Shown here piece by piece: positions 8,146 to 16,943 of a stretch of 64,000 bases of DNA (position 1 is the stretch's first letter; every line of letters starts with the position of its first letter). This DNA comes from JAKFDK01 sp036676195 (lineage in GTDB: Bacteria; Bacillota; Sulfobacillia; Symbiobacteriales; ZC4RG38): NCBI GenBank assembly GCA_036676195.1, contig JAKFDK010000022.1, positions 74,364 through 138,363 of the forward strand, written 5' to 3'. Both the position numbers and the translations under genes were made by a program. The notes under the pieces are model-generated. The model was not told the DNA's origin. It did no database searches and saw only the letters and a list, made by a program, of their open reading frames with translations.

Positions 8146-8970
8146 TCACGGCACCCGGGTAAGCGTGCTGCGGCTTTCCATGATCAGCACGGGGGAGTCC
8201 AGCCGGGCCACGTCTTCAGAATGCACCGGCAGACCGGTGTTGCGGTCCACCAGCAGCGTGCTGGTCAGGGTCAGTTGCCCGCCGTCGTCCGGCATGATGC
8301 CCTCCCCGACCACCTTCAGCCACGCCACCGGCACCCCGTCCCGTTCACTGTCGCCGGCATAGGTGACCGTGGCCTGGAAGCTGTCGGTCAGGTTCCGGGC
8401 CAGTTCATGGTGCACCATCGCCGGCCAGCGGTCGCCGGACTTGACCGGCTGTTCCGGATAGGAGTGCAGAGCCTGGCGGAAGGAGTCCAGCAGGTTGAAC
8501 TGCGTCCCGGCCACGGGCAGCGTAATCTCGCCCTCCACCGCCAGCAGTTGGCCGGTCCCCGGCCGCATCAGCAGATTCGCCGTCTGCTCCGGCGGGCCGG
8601 ACAGGGGCTGCGTACCGTTGCGGTCGGTCACTTGCCCTTCCACTCCGGAAACGGCCACCTTCAGAACAATGGTGTCGCCCTGGTCAGCCACTACCGAGGC
8701 CGTCAGATTGTAACGCAGGTCAATCCGCTCGGGCAACACCACCGGGCTCTCCACCTGGACGGGGACCTGCATGATGTTCGTCTCCGTATAGCGGTAGCGA
8801 ACCTGATCACCCGGCTTAAGCTGATAACGCAGGCCCGAAGCGCCGCCGCAGCCCGCGGCCAGAGGCAGCAGGACCAGGGCCAGCCAGACCAGGGTCAGGC
8901 CGGTAACCCAGGCGCGGCCCGGGCGGCGGACCGGTGGGCGACTAGGGCAAGTCGGACCCAGGTGCGGCAT
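8146..8970 (-). CDS. Secreted lipoprotein of unknown function (DUF6263-like)
   Basis: The 274-residue product has a basic N-terminus, a hydrophobic stretch and the lipobox LAAGC near residues 37-41, followed by a Gly/Ser linker, so it should be lipid-anchored outside the membrane. The mature part is beta-rich with LKPGDQVRYRYTE at the start and repeated stretches such as GEGIMPDDGGQLTL and STLLVDRNTGLPV, a layout seen in DUF6263 lipoproteins. It stands alone, tail-to-tail with the small-peptide cassette and head-to-head with the FAD oxidoreductase. A GGGAG site lies 11 bases before the ATG. No enzymatic motif is visible. Confidence 0.7.
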   Translation of the reverse strand: MPHLGPTCPSRPPVRRPGRAWVTGLTLVWLALVLLPLAAGCGGASGLRYQLKPGDQVRYRYTETNIMQVPVQVESPVVLPERIDLRYNLTASVVADQGDTIVLKVAVSGVEGQVTDRNGTQPLSGPPEQTANLLMRPGTGQLLAVEGEITLPVAGTQFNLLDSFRQALHSYPEQPVKSGDRWPAMVHHELARNLTDSFQATVTYAGDSERDGVPVAWLKVVGEGIMPDDGGQLTLTSTLLVDRNTGLPVHSEDVARLDSPVLIMESRSTLTRVP

Positions 8971-9212
8971 GGCATCATGTTCTCCCTTCAGGGGAACTCC
9001 CTGAATCTTCGCTTCAGCCCCTGTACTTTCCTGGAACCGGCCAACCTATCTGGCTATCTTTTGGCCTGCTCAGCATTGCCGCGCGTTTGGGCATCCGAGT
9101 TGTGTAGTTCGGAGTAAGTACTGTCTACCGGCGCGTCGCCCCGCCACGAGCAGGAGATCGTCCCCGCCAGCCGAAGAATCCATCCATACCGGCTACACAA
9201 AGGAGCAGACAC

Positions 9213-10367
9213 ATGCAGCAGGCAGACGTCCTGATCATCGGCGGCGGGATCATTGGCATGAGCGTGGCCTACCACCTGTTGCGGAAAATGCCGGATCTGC
9301 GGGTGGCCGTACTGGAAAAGGAAGAAGCCCCCGGGCTGGGGGCTACGTCCAAGGCCACCGGTGGCATCCGCTACCAGTTCTCCACACCCACGAACATTCA
9401 ACTGTCCCTGCTCAGCCGGCCCGAGTGGGAAACCTTCGGCGAGCAGTTCGGGGTAGACATGGGCTACACCCGCCACGGCTACCTGTTCGTCACCGCCAGC
9501 CCGGAAACCATGGCGGGCCTGCAGGGCCAGGCCACCCTGCAGCAGGGCCTCGGGGTGCCGACTCAGGTTCTCACCCCCGCTGACATCCACGCCCTGGTGC
9601 CGGCCATGCACACATCGGACCTGTGCGGCGGCACGATCTGCCCGTGGGACGGCTCCGGCGACCCGTATAGTGCGCTCACCGGCTACTGGCACCGGGCGCG
9701 GGAACTGGGCGCACGGGTGCTCACCGACTGCCCGGTCACCGCCGTCACGCGGGCGGCCGACCGGGTCACCGGTGTGCGCACCCCCCGGGGCGACTGGGCG
9801 GCGCCGGTGGTGGTGAACGCCGCCGGCCCTTACGCCGGTGAGGTTGGCCGGCTGGCGGGGGTAGACGTGCCGGTGCAGCCGTACAAGCGCAGCGTCTTCG
9901 TGGCGGCGCCGCTGCCGGAACTGGGGGCGCGGCTGCCCCTGTGTGTGGACCTGGACACCGGCTGGTACGTGCACCAGGACCGGCAGGGCAATCTGCTGCT
10001 GGGCGGTACCGACAAGATCAGCTACCCCGGTTATGATACCGTTGTGAACTGGGATGACCTGCAGCGGGTGCTGACGGCGGGGGTGCAACGCTTCCCCGGC
10101 CTGGAGCAGGCCCAGGTGGGCCGGGCCTACGCCGGGCTGCGGGAGATTACCCCTGACTTTCACGCCATTCTCGGCCCGGCGCCGGAACTGTTCGGGTTTT
10201 ACCTGGCCTGCGGCTTCAGCGGCCACGGCTTCATGCACGCCCCGGCGGCGGGCCGCCTGACGGCCGAGTTCATCCTGGACGGCAGCGCCCGCTCCCTGAA
10301 CGCCGCGCCCCTGCTGCTGGAGCGCTTCCGCACCGGCCGGTACCAGGACGAGCAGGCGGCGTTCTGA
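9213..10367 (+). CDS. FAD-dependent oxidoreductase of the DAO (glycine/sarcosine oxidase) family
   Basis: The 384-residue enzyme begins with the dinucleotide-binding motif DVLIIGGGIIGMSVAYHL and contains GLGATSKATGGIRYQFS, the flavin-contacting segment of sarcosine-oxidase-beta-like proteins. The C-terminal FSGHGFMHAPAAGRLTAEFI is the typical second FAD-binding region. It should oxidise a secondary amine or amino acid; the substrate is open. AAGGAG lies 8 bases before the ATG. It is monocistronic here, with the lia operon promoter immediately downstream. Confidence 0.88.
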   Translation: MQQADVLIIGGGIIGMSVAYHLLRKMPDLRVAVLEKEEAPGLGATSKATGGIRYQFSTPTNIQLSLLSRPEWETFGEQFGVDMGYTRHGYLFVTASPETMAGLQGQATLQQGLGVPTQVLTPADIHALVPAMHTSDLCGGTICPWDGSGDPYSALTGYWHRARELGARVLTDCPVTAVTRAADRVTGVRTPRGDWAAPVVVNAAGPYAGEVGRLAGVDVPVQPYKRSVFVAAPLPELGARLPLCVDLDTGWYVHQDRQGNLLLGGTDKISYPGYDTVVNWDDLQRVLTAGVQRFPGLEQAQVGRAYAGLREITPDFHAILGPAPELFGFYLACGFSGHGFMHAPAAGRLTAEFILDGSARSLNAAPLLLERFRTGRYQDEQAAF

Positions 10368-10369
10368 TC

Positions 10370-10436
10370 TACGACTGCGGTCGTACCCAAATTCGGTCTC
10401 CGGACGGCCCCCGGGCGCCCGGCGCTGTGGTATCGT
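10370..10436 (+). promoter_or_regulatory. lia operon promoter region with a palindromic box, probable LiaR site
   Basis: TACGACTGCGGTCGTA at 10370-10385 is an almost perfect palindrome. It starts two bases after the preceding gene's stop codon and lies 90 bases before the liaG-like start. The same box with two changes occurs at 13677-13692 before the gene that follows liaR. In both places 45 bases separate the box from a -10-like hexamer (TATCGT at 10431 here). Autoregulation by the response regulator encoded in the operon is the simplest reading. Confidence 0.55.
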
Positions 10437-10475
10437 CAAGGCAATACCAGCCACAAGGGAGAGAGAGCCACCCTC

Positions 10476-11378
10476 ATGAAGGAACGAGGCGGGACCATCA
10501 AAAAGGTCGTCGGCTGGTTCATGATCCTGCTGGGTGGGTTCTTTCTGGTAGGAGCTATAGCCGACAGTACGGTCGGCGGCTGGTTGCGCACCGCAAGCCC
10601 GTCTGCGATGACGGCGTCCTTGACCGACATCGACCGGGTTTCCATTCGCGCCGACATTGGACAGGTCCGGGTTGCCACGGAAGACCGCCCGGACCTGTTG
10701 GTGACCGTGCACGGGAGCGATCCGGGCAGGGTGAACGTTGAATTCGCGCGTCAAGACGGCGAACTGCAGGTGCGGGTTTCGCCGCCCTGGTGGCACCGGC
10801 CGCGCTTATCAGAGCCGACCCCTGTAGAGATCCGGCTGCCGGAAAGCTTCGATCAGGTGCTGAATCTGCAGGTTGGCACGGGCAGCCTGGCGATCTCCGG
10901 AGCTTCACCTGACCGGCCGGCGACGCTGAAGGTGCTCGACCTGGACGTGCGGGTGGGCAAGGTGGAGATCCGGCATGTCCGCGTTCGCAGTCTGAACTAC
11001 AACGGCCAGACCGGATCGCTCTCCACGGAGTGGGTTCAGGCTGAGGAGGCCGGCCTGCGGCTGATTTCCGGCATGATCGACCTGACGCACTTTGTGGGGG
11101 CCCTGCAGGTCCAACTGACCTCCGGCAGCCTGGAGGCCCAGTTCGACGCCCTGTCGGGTGCGGTCAGCATTAACCAGGTGACCGGGAAACTGGTGCTCGG
11201 CCTGCCTGCTGACGCCGGGTTCACCGTGGACGCGCGGGTTGGCAGGGGCATGATCCGCAGCGAACTGCCTGGGGCAGACCCACCTGGTCCCGGCCGCCCG
11301 GCGCTGCGCCTGACCCACGGTGCCGGTACGCACGCCGTTGACCTGCGGGTGGAAACCGGCTACATCATCATTCGGTGA
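10476..11378 (+). CDS. LiaG-like membrane-anchored DUF4097 protein
   Basis: The 300-residue product has one N-terminal membrane segment (about residues 10-28, WFMILLGGFFLVGAIAD) and a long repetitive beta region with LNLQVGTGSLAIS, NYNGQTGSLSTEW and QLTSGSLEAQFDALSG turns, the pattern of the DUF4097 beta-solenoid found in LiaG. It opens an operon with liaF-, liaS- and liaR-like genes, the Bacillus liaGFSR order. GGGAGAGAG precedes the ATG. Its exact role in envelope-stress sensing is not established in the family. Confidence 0.75.
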   Translation: MKERGGTIKKVVGWFMILLGGFFLVGAIADSTVGGWLRTASPSAMTASLTDIDRVSIRADIGQVRVATEDRPDLLVTVHGSDPGRVNVEFARQDGELQVRVSPPWWHRPRLSEPTPVEIRLPESFDQVLNLQVGTGSLAISGASPDRPATLKVLDLDVRVGKVEIRHVRVRSLNYNGQTGSLSTEWVQAEEAGLRLISGMIDLTHFVGALQVQLTSGSLEAQFDALSGAVSINQVTGKLVLGLPADAGFTVDARVGRGMIRSELPGADPPGPGRPALRLTHGAGTHAVDLRVETGYIIIR

Positions 11379-11414
11379 AACCCGGTACGCGGGCTGGAAA
11401 GGGGGCGGGGTCAC

Positions 11415-11912
11415 GTGCGCTACCGCCGGATCGGGGCCCTGCTCATCTTCCTGGGTCTGCTCTGGCTGCTGGACCTGCTCCTCCACATCGACCCCTTCCG
11501 CACCGGTCTCGCCGCCGTGCTCATCTATGGCGGGTACCGGCTGATCCGCAACCACCGGTCCCTGGTGGGCACCGTCCATTTGCTGGACCCGGAGTTTCCT
11601 TTCCAGGAAATCGACCTGTCCTGCGGCATCACCGATGTGAAGATCGACCTGTCCCGGGCGATCATTCCGCCCGGTGAGCACCTCATCACTATCCGCGGTC
11701 TGGTCGGGGATGTGAACATCTTCGTTCCCTACGACCTGGACGTCTCGGTGGTGGCCACTGTGGCGGCGGGAGCGCTGAACGTGATGGGTGTAGGCCGGGC
11801 CGGCCTGGGTTGCAGGGGGCTCTTGACGACCGCCAGGTATGCCGAGGCTGCCAGCAAGGTGAAGATCACCGTTGCGCTGGCCATCGGCGATGTGGACGTG
11901 AGGTACTTATGA
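11415..11912 (+). CDS. liaF: LiaF-like negative regulator of the envelope-stress response
   Basis: The 165-residue protein has two short N-terminal membrane helices (residues about 6-24 and 31-45) and a C-terminal beta-domain containing FPFQEIDLSCGITDVKIDLS and GLVGDVNIFVPYDLDVSV, hallmarks of the LiaF C-terminal domain. In known systems LiaF holds the LiaS kinase inactive until cell-wall antibiotics act. The gene begins at GTG behind AAAGGGGGCG and its stop overlaps the start of the kinase gene (ATGA). It is shorter at the N-terminus than Bacillus LiaF, which has four membrane helices. Confidence 0.82.
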   Translation: MRYRRIGALLIFLGLLWLLDLLLHIDPFRTGLAAVLIYGGYRLIRNHRSLVGTVHLLDPEFPFQEIDLSCGITDVKIDLSRAIIPPGEHLITIRGLVGDVNIFVPYDLDVSVVATVAAGALNVMGVGRAGLGCRGLLTTARYAEAASKVKITVALAIGDVDVRYL

Positions 11913-12973
11913 GACGCAGCCGGCTGGCCAATATTCAGTGGCGGCTTTCCCTGTTCGGTGCAGTCGTAGCCGGACTGATGGCCGTAGTGACGACTGTCGT
12001 CATTCTGGGAGCGCTGCGCCTGGACTTTCTGACGCTGTTGGACATCCAGTGGCTGCAGATACCCATCCTGGTGCTGATCGCCGCACTCGCCCTTGCACTG
12101 GGCCTCTTGGCCGGCTATCGATATGGCAACCGGCTCAAGCGGCGGTTGGAGTGCCTGTGGGAATCGATTCTGCATTTCGAGCGCGGCGATTTTGGGCATC
12201 GGGTGCCCGCTCTCGGTGATGATGAGATTGGTTTGGTGGCCGACCGCTTGAACGAGATGGCCGAGCGGGTGGAGAGGCATGTGGCCTCTCTGCAACGGCT
12301 CTCCACGCTGCAGGCCCAGTGGCGGGAGCAGGTGAAAAAGGCTGCCATCATCGAGGAGCGGCAACGCCTGGCGCGCGAGTTGCACGACGCAGTCAGCCAG
12401 CAGCTCTTTGCGATCTCCATGATGTCATCGGCGGTCCTTGAGCAGATCCCGGAAGGGGACAATCCCCTCCGACGGCAGATCAGTGCCATCGAGACGATGG
12501 CAGGCAAGGGTCAGAACGAGATGCGTGCTCTCCTCCTTCACTTGCGGCCGACGGTGCTGGAAGGGAAAGGGCTGAAGGAAGGGCTGGGCGAACTGCTGGC
12601 GACCTTCCGGGCGCGGCATTCCATCCAGGTCCGGTGGGAGGTAGGGGAGCTGCCGCCACTGCCCAAAGGGGTCGAGGACCATCTGTTCCGCATTGTCCAG
12701 GAGGGACTCGCCAACATTCTTCGCCACTCGCGGGCGACCACCGTTACGGTGCGGTTGCAGGTGGCCAACCGTCAGGTCCGCCTGAAGATCCTTGACGACG
12801 GGGTGGGGTTCAACACGGGCCAGGCAAAGCCTTCGTCCTATGGGCTCCAGGTAATCCAGGAACGCGCCAGTGAGATCGGTGGCGTAGCCGAAGTGATCTC
12901 CTTTCCTGGCAAAGGTACGCAGGTGGAAGTGAAGGTTCCCATGGTGGAGGACCTGGGGGAGCGATCAGAATGA
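11909..12973 (+). CDS. liaS: LiaS-like sensor histidine kinase (HisKA_3)
   Basis: The 354-residue start is set by the ATGA overlap with liaF. It has two membrane helices (about residues 14-36 and 50-70) with almost no extracytoplasmic loop, which marks intramembrane-sensing kinases. A HAMP linker follows (about 71-125), then the phosphoacceptor His159 in RQRLARELHDAVSQQLF, and a HATPase domain with EGLANILRHSRA (N box) and DDGVGFN. The partner regulator overlaps by four bases downstream. It probably responds to envelope damage and is restrained by the LiaF-like protein. Confidence 0.88.
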   Translation: MRRSRLANIQWRLSLFGAVVAGLMAVVTTVVILGALRLDFLTLLDIQWLQIPILVLIAALALALGLLAGYRYGNRLKRRLECLWESILHFERGDFGHRVPALGDDEIGLVADRLNEMAERVERHVASLQRLSTLQAQWREQVKKAAIIEERQRLARELHDAVSQQLFAISMMSSAVLEQIPEGDNPLRRQISAIETMAGKGQNEMRALLLHLRPTVLEGKGLKEGLGELLATFRARHSIQVRWEVGELPPLPKGVEDHLFRIVQEGLANILRHSRATTVTVRLQVANRQVRLKILDDGVGFNTGQAKPSSYGLQVIQERASEIGGVAEVISFPGKGTQVEVKVPMVEDLGERSE

Positions 12974-13602
12974 TTCGGGTCTTGCTGGTGGATGATCACG
13001 AGATGGTACGTATGGGGTTGTCTGCCTACCTGCAGACGCAGCCGGACATCACCGTGGTGGGGGAGGCGGCAGAAGGCGCCGAAGGGATTCGCCTGGCGCT
13101 GGCCGAGCGGCCAGATGTGATCCTGATGGATCTGGTGATGGAGGGTGTGGACGGGGTAACGGCGACGCGGGAAATTTATCGCGCCCTTCCGGAGGTGCGG
13201 ATCATCGCCCTGACCAGCTTTCTGGACGACGACAAGGTTTATCCGATTCTGGAGGCAGGGGCGCTTAGCTATCTGCTCAAGACCTCCCGGGCCCCCGAGA
13301 TCGCGGCGGCCATCCGGGCTGCCATGCGGGGCGAGCCTGTGCTGGAGGCTCGGGTGACAGGAAAGGTGCTCTCCCGGATTCGCCGTACCGACGAGATCAA
13401 GCCCCACGAGGAGCTAACGCCGCGCGAGATGGAAATCCTGCGGCTGATCGCTGAGGGAAAGGCCAACCAGGAGATCGCTGACCTGCTGTTCATTACGATC
13501 AAGACGGTGAAAACGCACATCACGCAGATTCTGTCCAAGCTCGGAGTGGAGGACCGCACCCAGGCCGCCGTCTATGCGCATCGGAACAAGCTGGTCGAGT
13601 AG
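12970..13602 (+). CDS. liaR: LiaR-like NarL/FixJ-family response regulator
   Basis: The 210-residue protein has a receiver domain with DDH at residues 8-10, the phosphoacceptor Asp54 in VILMDLVM, Thr86-Ser87 and Lys109, and a LuxR-type helix-turn-helix (LTPREMEILRLIAEGKANQE near 149-168). It closes the lia operon, overlapping the kinase by ATGA, and is followed by a strong terminator. Its likely targets are the palindromic boxes at 10370 and 13677. Confidence 0.9.
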   Translation: MIRVLLVDDHEMVRMGLSAYLQTQPDITVVGEAAEGAEGIRLALAERPDVILMDLVMEGVDGVTATREIYRALPEVRIIALTSFLDDDKVYPILEAGALSYLLKTSRAPEIAAAIRAAMRGEPVLEARVTGKVLSRIRRTDEIKPHEELTPREMEILRLIAEGKANQEIADLLFITIKTVKTHITQILSKLGVEDRTQAAVYAHRNKLVE

Positions 13603-13621
13603 CCCCAGGCGCGATATAAAT

Positions 13622-13658
13622 CCCGGGAGTCGGTGACTCCCGGGTTTTTGTTTTTTTC
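13622..13658 (+). terminator. Rho-independent terminator of the lia operon
   Basis: CCCGGGAGTC and GACTCCCGGG form a 10-bp stem with a GGT loop, followed by TTTTTG and seven more T, 19 bases after the liaR stop. Confidence 0.93.
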
Positions 13659-13676
13659 GCCCGGTCTGAGAGCAGA

Positions 13677-13743
13677 TCCGACCGCGGTCGTAGTCCGGAA
13701 TCGGGCTGCGGTTCGTTTGGCGCGGCGGCGCCTTCCGTTATTG
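13677..13743 (+). promoter_or_regulatory. Second palindromic box and promoter, probable LiaR target
   Basis: TCCGACCGCGGTCGTA at 13677-13692 matches the lia promoter box at 14 of 16 positions. The -10-like TTATTG starts at 13738, leaving the same 45-base gap as upstream of liaG. It drives the broken locus at 13798 and perhaps the membrane protein gene behind it. Confidence 0.55.
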
Positions 13744-13797
13744 TGGAGACAGCAGGTTGTCATTTCCTGACTGACCAGCGACCGAGAGGGGATTTCC

Positions 13798-14248
13798 ATG
13801 CAAGCACTGTTCCACCCCATCAAGACCGCCGCCCGTGTTGGTTATGTCATCGTGGCGTGGTCGCTCATCGCGCAGGTCGTTCTCCAGTTCTTCCACGCCG
13901 GCGTGGCGGTCCTTGTCCACCCGGGAGACTGGAGCTCGCACGTCGCCTCCGGGCACGTGATCTCGCTGCCCGTCATGTAGCCCCGTCGTTCCCGGCGATG
14001 CCGGGGCCGTTACCGCCGGGCGTCAACTTGCGGAGCAGCGGTGCATCGCCTGCCACGCGGCGGACTTCAAGGGCAGGCAGATGGGCAGCGTTCGCTCGGC
14101 AGACCTGACCCAGGCTGCAACCACACGCAGCGAGCAGTTCCTCATGTGGGCGATCAGCGAAGGGTCCCAGCGCGGCATGCCCCCCTGGCAGGCCGGACTT
14201 TCCGAGGAAGAGCGGTGGCACCTGGTCACCTTCATCAAGAGCCTGTAG
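13798..14248 (+). pseudogene. DUF6220-like N-terminal fragment fused by frame disruption to a c-type cytochrome fragment
   Basis: An ATG frame (13798-13980) encodes 60 residues with one clear membrane span and FFHAGVAVLV plus SGHVISLPVM, resembling the first half of small DUF6220 membrane proteins, then stops. A shifted frame, open from 13961 to the TAG at 14248 and without its own start, reads VTAGRQLAEQRCIACHAADF and ends with RGMPPWQAGLSEEERWHLV, a single-haem cytochrome c with CIACH and a distal Met. A deletion joining two genes is the simplest explanation. The 60-residue ORF could still be translated. Confidence 0.6.
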
Positions 14249-14278
14249 CAGTGATACTCCAACAAGGGGACGGTTGGC

Positions 14279-14794
14279 ATGAGAAAGTTGAGTGCCAAGG
14301 GTGTGAAATGGCTTAAAATCAGTCATCTTGTTCTGATGGTGTTGATGTTAGGTGGAATCATCAGTTCGGTCGTTCTGAGAATCCGGCTGACATTGGACAC
14401 CTTTGATGAAGTTTATGTAACGTACAAGATGTTGCAGGACATTAGCGATCACGTCGTCAGATACGGAGCCCAGGGACTTCTCATCACCGGTATCCTGTAC
14501 AGTGTCTGGACAAGCTGGGGGTTCTTCCGGTACCGGTGGGTCATGGTGAAATGGGTCCTCTTTGTCCTGCAAACGGTTTTTGGGATCTTCGGCATCGACC
14601 GCTGGATGGTGGAGAACCTGGCCATGTTGGAAACCCAAAACAGCCTGGCGCTCAGCAACCCCGACTTCGTGCACAACCACCTGCTCATGCAATACGGCGC
14701 CATTGCGCAAGGTGTTGTGACCGTGTTTCTGATTTGCGTATCGGTGTTCAAGCCCTGGAACAGGAAAGCGCGGTCCACCCCAGCAGCGGTGTGA
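14279..14794 (+). CDS. Small integral membrane protein (DUF2269-like)
   Basis: The 171-residue protein has four hydrophobic helices: LKISHLVLMVLMLGGIISSV near residue 12, a second near 63-80 (YGAQGLLITGILYSVW), a third near 88-103 and a fourth near 140-157. The early His in KISHLVL and a WGFFRYRWVMVKW loop resemble DUF2269 membrane proteins, whose role is unknown. AAGGGGA lies 8 bases before the ATG. It follows the cytochrome remnant by 30 bp and may share its promoter. Codon use is a little less GC-rich than the neighbours. Confidence 0.65.
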   Translation: MRKLSAKGVKWLKISHLVLMVLMLGGIISSVVLRIRLTLDTFDEVYVTYKMLQDISDHVVRYGAQGLLITGILYSVWTSWGFFRYRWVMVKWVLFVLQTVFGIFGIDRWMVENLAMLETQNSLALSNPDFVHNHLLMQYGAIAQGVVTVFLICVSVFKPWNRKARSTPAAV

Positions 14795-14989
14795 TGCGGA
14801 AACCAACTCTAAATGTTCCACCAAGGCTGATGGAAGTAAGCTTGGTGTTCGCTCTCCTGTATGGCTCCGGTCCGGAGCCGCTTCTGCCCCCAGGGTAGCG
14901 CCGGAAGTCCGCCACGTCAACGTGGGCGGCCAACTGCCGCCGACCCGGAGCGTGGTTTGCATTGCCTGCCACAGGGAGGGATACGCCTG

Positions 14990-15017
14990 TTGCCAGAAGC
15001 GCACAAAACTTTACTAT
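14990..15017 (+). promoter_or_regulatory. Probable sigma-A promoter of the ThDP enzyme gene
   Basis: TTGCCA at 14990 and TACTAT at 15012 are 16 bases apart, and an imperfect hairpin (GGTACA/TGTACC) lies between this promoter and the gene start. Confidence 0.5.
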
Positions 15018-15119
15018 AGGCAGACAAATCCATCCAAAGGAAAGGAAATGCCGGCCAATAACCCTTTACAAGGCGGTACAACCGGGAGGGCTGTACCCAG
15101 CCGGTCAGGAGGGTGTTGC

Positions 15120-16895
15120 GTGCAACGGCCGATCTATGGCTCTGATCTGATGGTAGACCTGTTACGCAAGCTGAACATCGAATACGCCGCCTTCAACCCG
15201 GGCGCCAGCTTCCGGGGGATCCACGACTCGCTCGTCAACCAGGGGCATCCGCAGCGGCCTGAAGTGATCACGTGCTGTCACGAGGAAATCTCGGTGGCCA
15301 TCGCCCACGGCTATGGCCGGGCGGCCGGGCGCCCAATGGCGGCCCTGCTGCACAACGTGGTTGGCCTCCAGCACGCCACCATGGCCATCTTCAACGCCTG
15401 GTGCGACCGGGTGCCGATGCTGCTTCTGGGCGGCACCGGGCCCATGGATTCCACCCGGCGCCGTCCCTGGACCGACTGGGTACACACCGCCCTGGTACAG
15501 GGCAACCTCATCCGGGATTACGTGAAGTGGGACGACCAGCCGGCGTCCCTGGCCGCCGTGCCCGAATCCTTCTACCGGGCTTACCGGCTGGCCGTGACCG
15601 AGCCGACGGCGCCCGTGTACGTATGCCTGGATGCCGACCTGCAGGAGACGCGTCTCGACGAAGCCGCCGGGGAGGTGGCGGTCCCGCCAGTGCAGCGCTA
15701 CGGTCCGCCGGCGCCGCCCCAGGCTGACCCCGCTGCCCTGCAGGAGTTGGCCCGGTGGCTCCTGGCGGCCGAACTGCCAGTGATCGTGGCCGACCATGCC
15801 GGGCGGCGCCCGGAAACGGTGGCGGTGCTGGTGGAACTGGCGGAGTTCCTGGGCGCTTCTGTAATCGACCTGTGGAACCGCTTTAACTTCCCCAACACCC
15901 ACCCGCTGGACCTGACGGGGGCCCAGACCCAACTGTACCCGCAGGCCGACGTGGTGCTCGCCCTCGATGTGACCGACCTGTACGGCGCCCTGGCCGAGAG
16001 TGACCGCACCACCCGCAGTATCAGCCCCTCGCTGCGGGACGGGACCCGGGTCGCCCACATTACCCTGGCCGACTACCTGGTCCGGGCCTGGTCATGCGAT
16101 TACCAGCGCCTGCCGGAGGTTGACCTCCCCATTGCCGCCGACACCGCCCTGGCCCTGCCGGCCCTGCTACAGGTCTGCCGGGAGCAGTTGGCGGCCGATG
16201 CCGAACTGGCGGCAGCCTTTGCCGCCCGCAAAGAGGGCCGCCGGCCCCGGCTGGCCGACTTGCGGGCGGCCACGCGCGCCCAGTGGGAGGCGGCTGCCCG
16301 CCGGGGTGAGTCAGACTCGCCCGTGGCGGTGGCCACCCTGGCCAGGGAGGTGTTTGCTGCCGTCAAGGGAGAGGACTGGGTGCTGGCCAACGGCGACCTG
16401 CGGGGCTGGACCCGGCGGATTGGGCAGTTTGAACACCCGTACCAGTGGCAGGGCGGCAACATGGGCGGCGGCATCGGCTTCGGCGCCGGCGTTTCCCTGG
16501 GCGTGGCCCTGGCCAACCGCGGCAAGAACCGCCTGATCCTGGACTTTCAGCCGGACGGGGACCTGCTCTACACCCCCAGCGCCCTGTGGACGGCGGCCCA
16601 CCACCGCATTCCGGTACTGTTTGTCATGTTCAACAACCGCTCCTACTACAACTCCGAGGACCACGAACTGCGCATGGCGGATGCCCGCCTGCGCCCGCCA
16701 GACCGGGCCGGTATCGGGACGCAGATTCACGACCCGGAAGTGGATTTTGCCGGACTGGCCCGATCTTTTGGCGTGCATGCCGAAGGGCCCATCACCCGCC
16801 CGGGCGACATCCGGGGGGCGGTGCAACGGGCGCTCGAGGTCGTGCGCGGGCAAGGGCGCCCGGCCCTGCTCGACGTTGTCTGCCAGCCGCGCTAG
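15120..16895 (+). CDS. Thiamine diphosphate-dependent enzyme (acetolactate synthase/benzoylformate decarboxylase-like)
   Basis: Chosen start: GTG at 15120, six bases after AGGAGGG, giving 591 residues; an ATG at 15048 would add 24 low-complexity residues. The N-terminal pyrimidine domain has the activating Glu in TCCHEEISVAIAHGYGR and the phrase FNPGASFRGIHDSLV. The C-terminal diphosphate domain shows PDGDLLY with NN about 30 residues on (VMFNNRSYYN), the Mg-ThDP motif. It would ligate or decarboxylate a 2-keto acid. The product is unknown. A binding protein and a TatD hydrolase follow in the same direction, so it may belong to a catabolic set. Confidence 0.85.
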   Translation: MQRPIYGSDLMVDLLRKLNIEYAAFNPGASFRGIHDSLVNQGHPQRPEVITCCHEEISVAIAHGYGRAAGRPMAALLHNVVGLQHATMAIFNAWCDRVPMLLLGGTGPMDSTRRRPWTDWVHTALVQGNLIRDYVKWDDQPASLAAVPESFYRAYRLAVTEPTAPVYVCLDADLQETRLDEAAGEVAVPPVQRYGPPAPPQADPAALQELARWLLAAELPVIVADHAGRRPETVAVLVELAEFLGASVIDLWNRFNFPNTHPLDLTGAQTQLYPQADVVLALDVTDLYGALAESDRTTRSISPSLRDGTRVAHITLADYLVRAWSCDYQRLPEVDLPIAADTALALPALLQVCREQLAADAELAAAFAARKEGRRPRLADLRAATRAQWEAAARRGESDSPVAVATLAREVFAAVKGEDWVLANGDLRGWTRRIGQFEHPYQWQGGNMGGGIGFGAGVSLGVALANRGKNRLILDFQPDGDLLYTPSALWTAAHHRIPVLFVMFNNRSYYNSEDHELRMADARLRPPDRAGIGTQIHDPEVDFAGLARSFGVHAEGPITRPGDIRGAVQRALEVVRGQGRPALLDVVCQPR

Positions 16896-16943
16896 CCAGA
16901 AGCCCCTGCTCCGGTGTACCGCAAGACAAGGAGGGAGTCGCAG

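Noticed and set aside
9054..10796. Long minus-strand frame opposite the FAD oxidoreductase and liaG-like genes
   Set aside because: Composition is Gln/His/Arg/Gly-rich without domains; the plus strand has clear motifs and ribosome sites.
14922..15047. Upstream extension of the ThDP enzyme with a CIACH haem-like motif
   Set aside because: The stretch has no other cytochrome features, lies upstream of a promoter-like element, and good starts with ribosome sites occur at 15048 and 15120.
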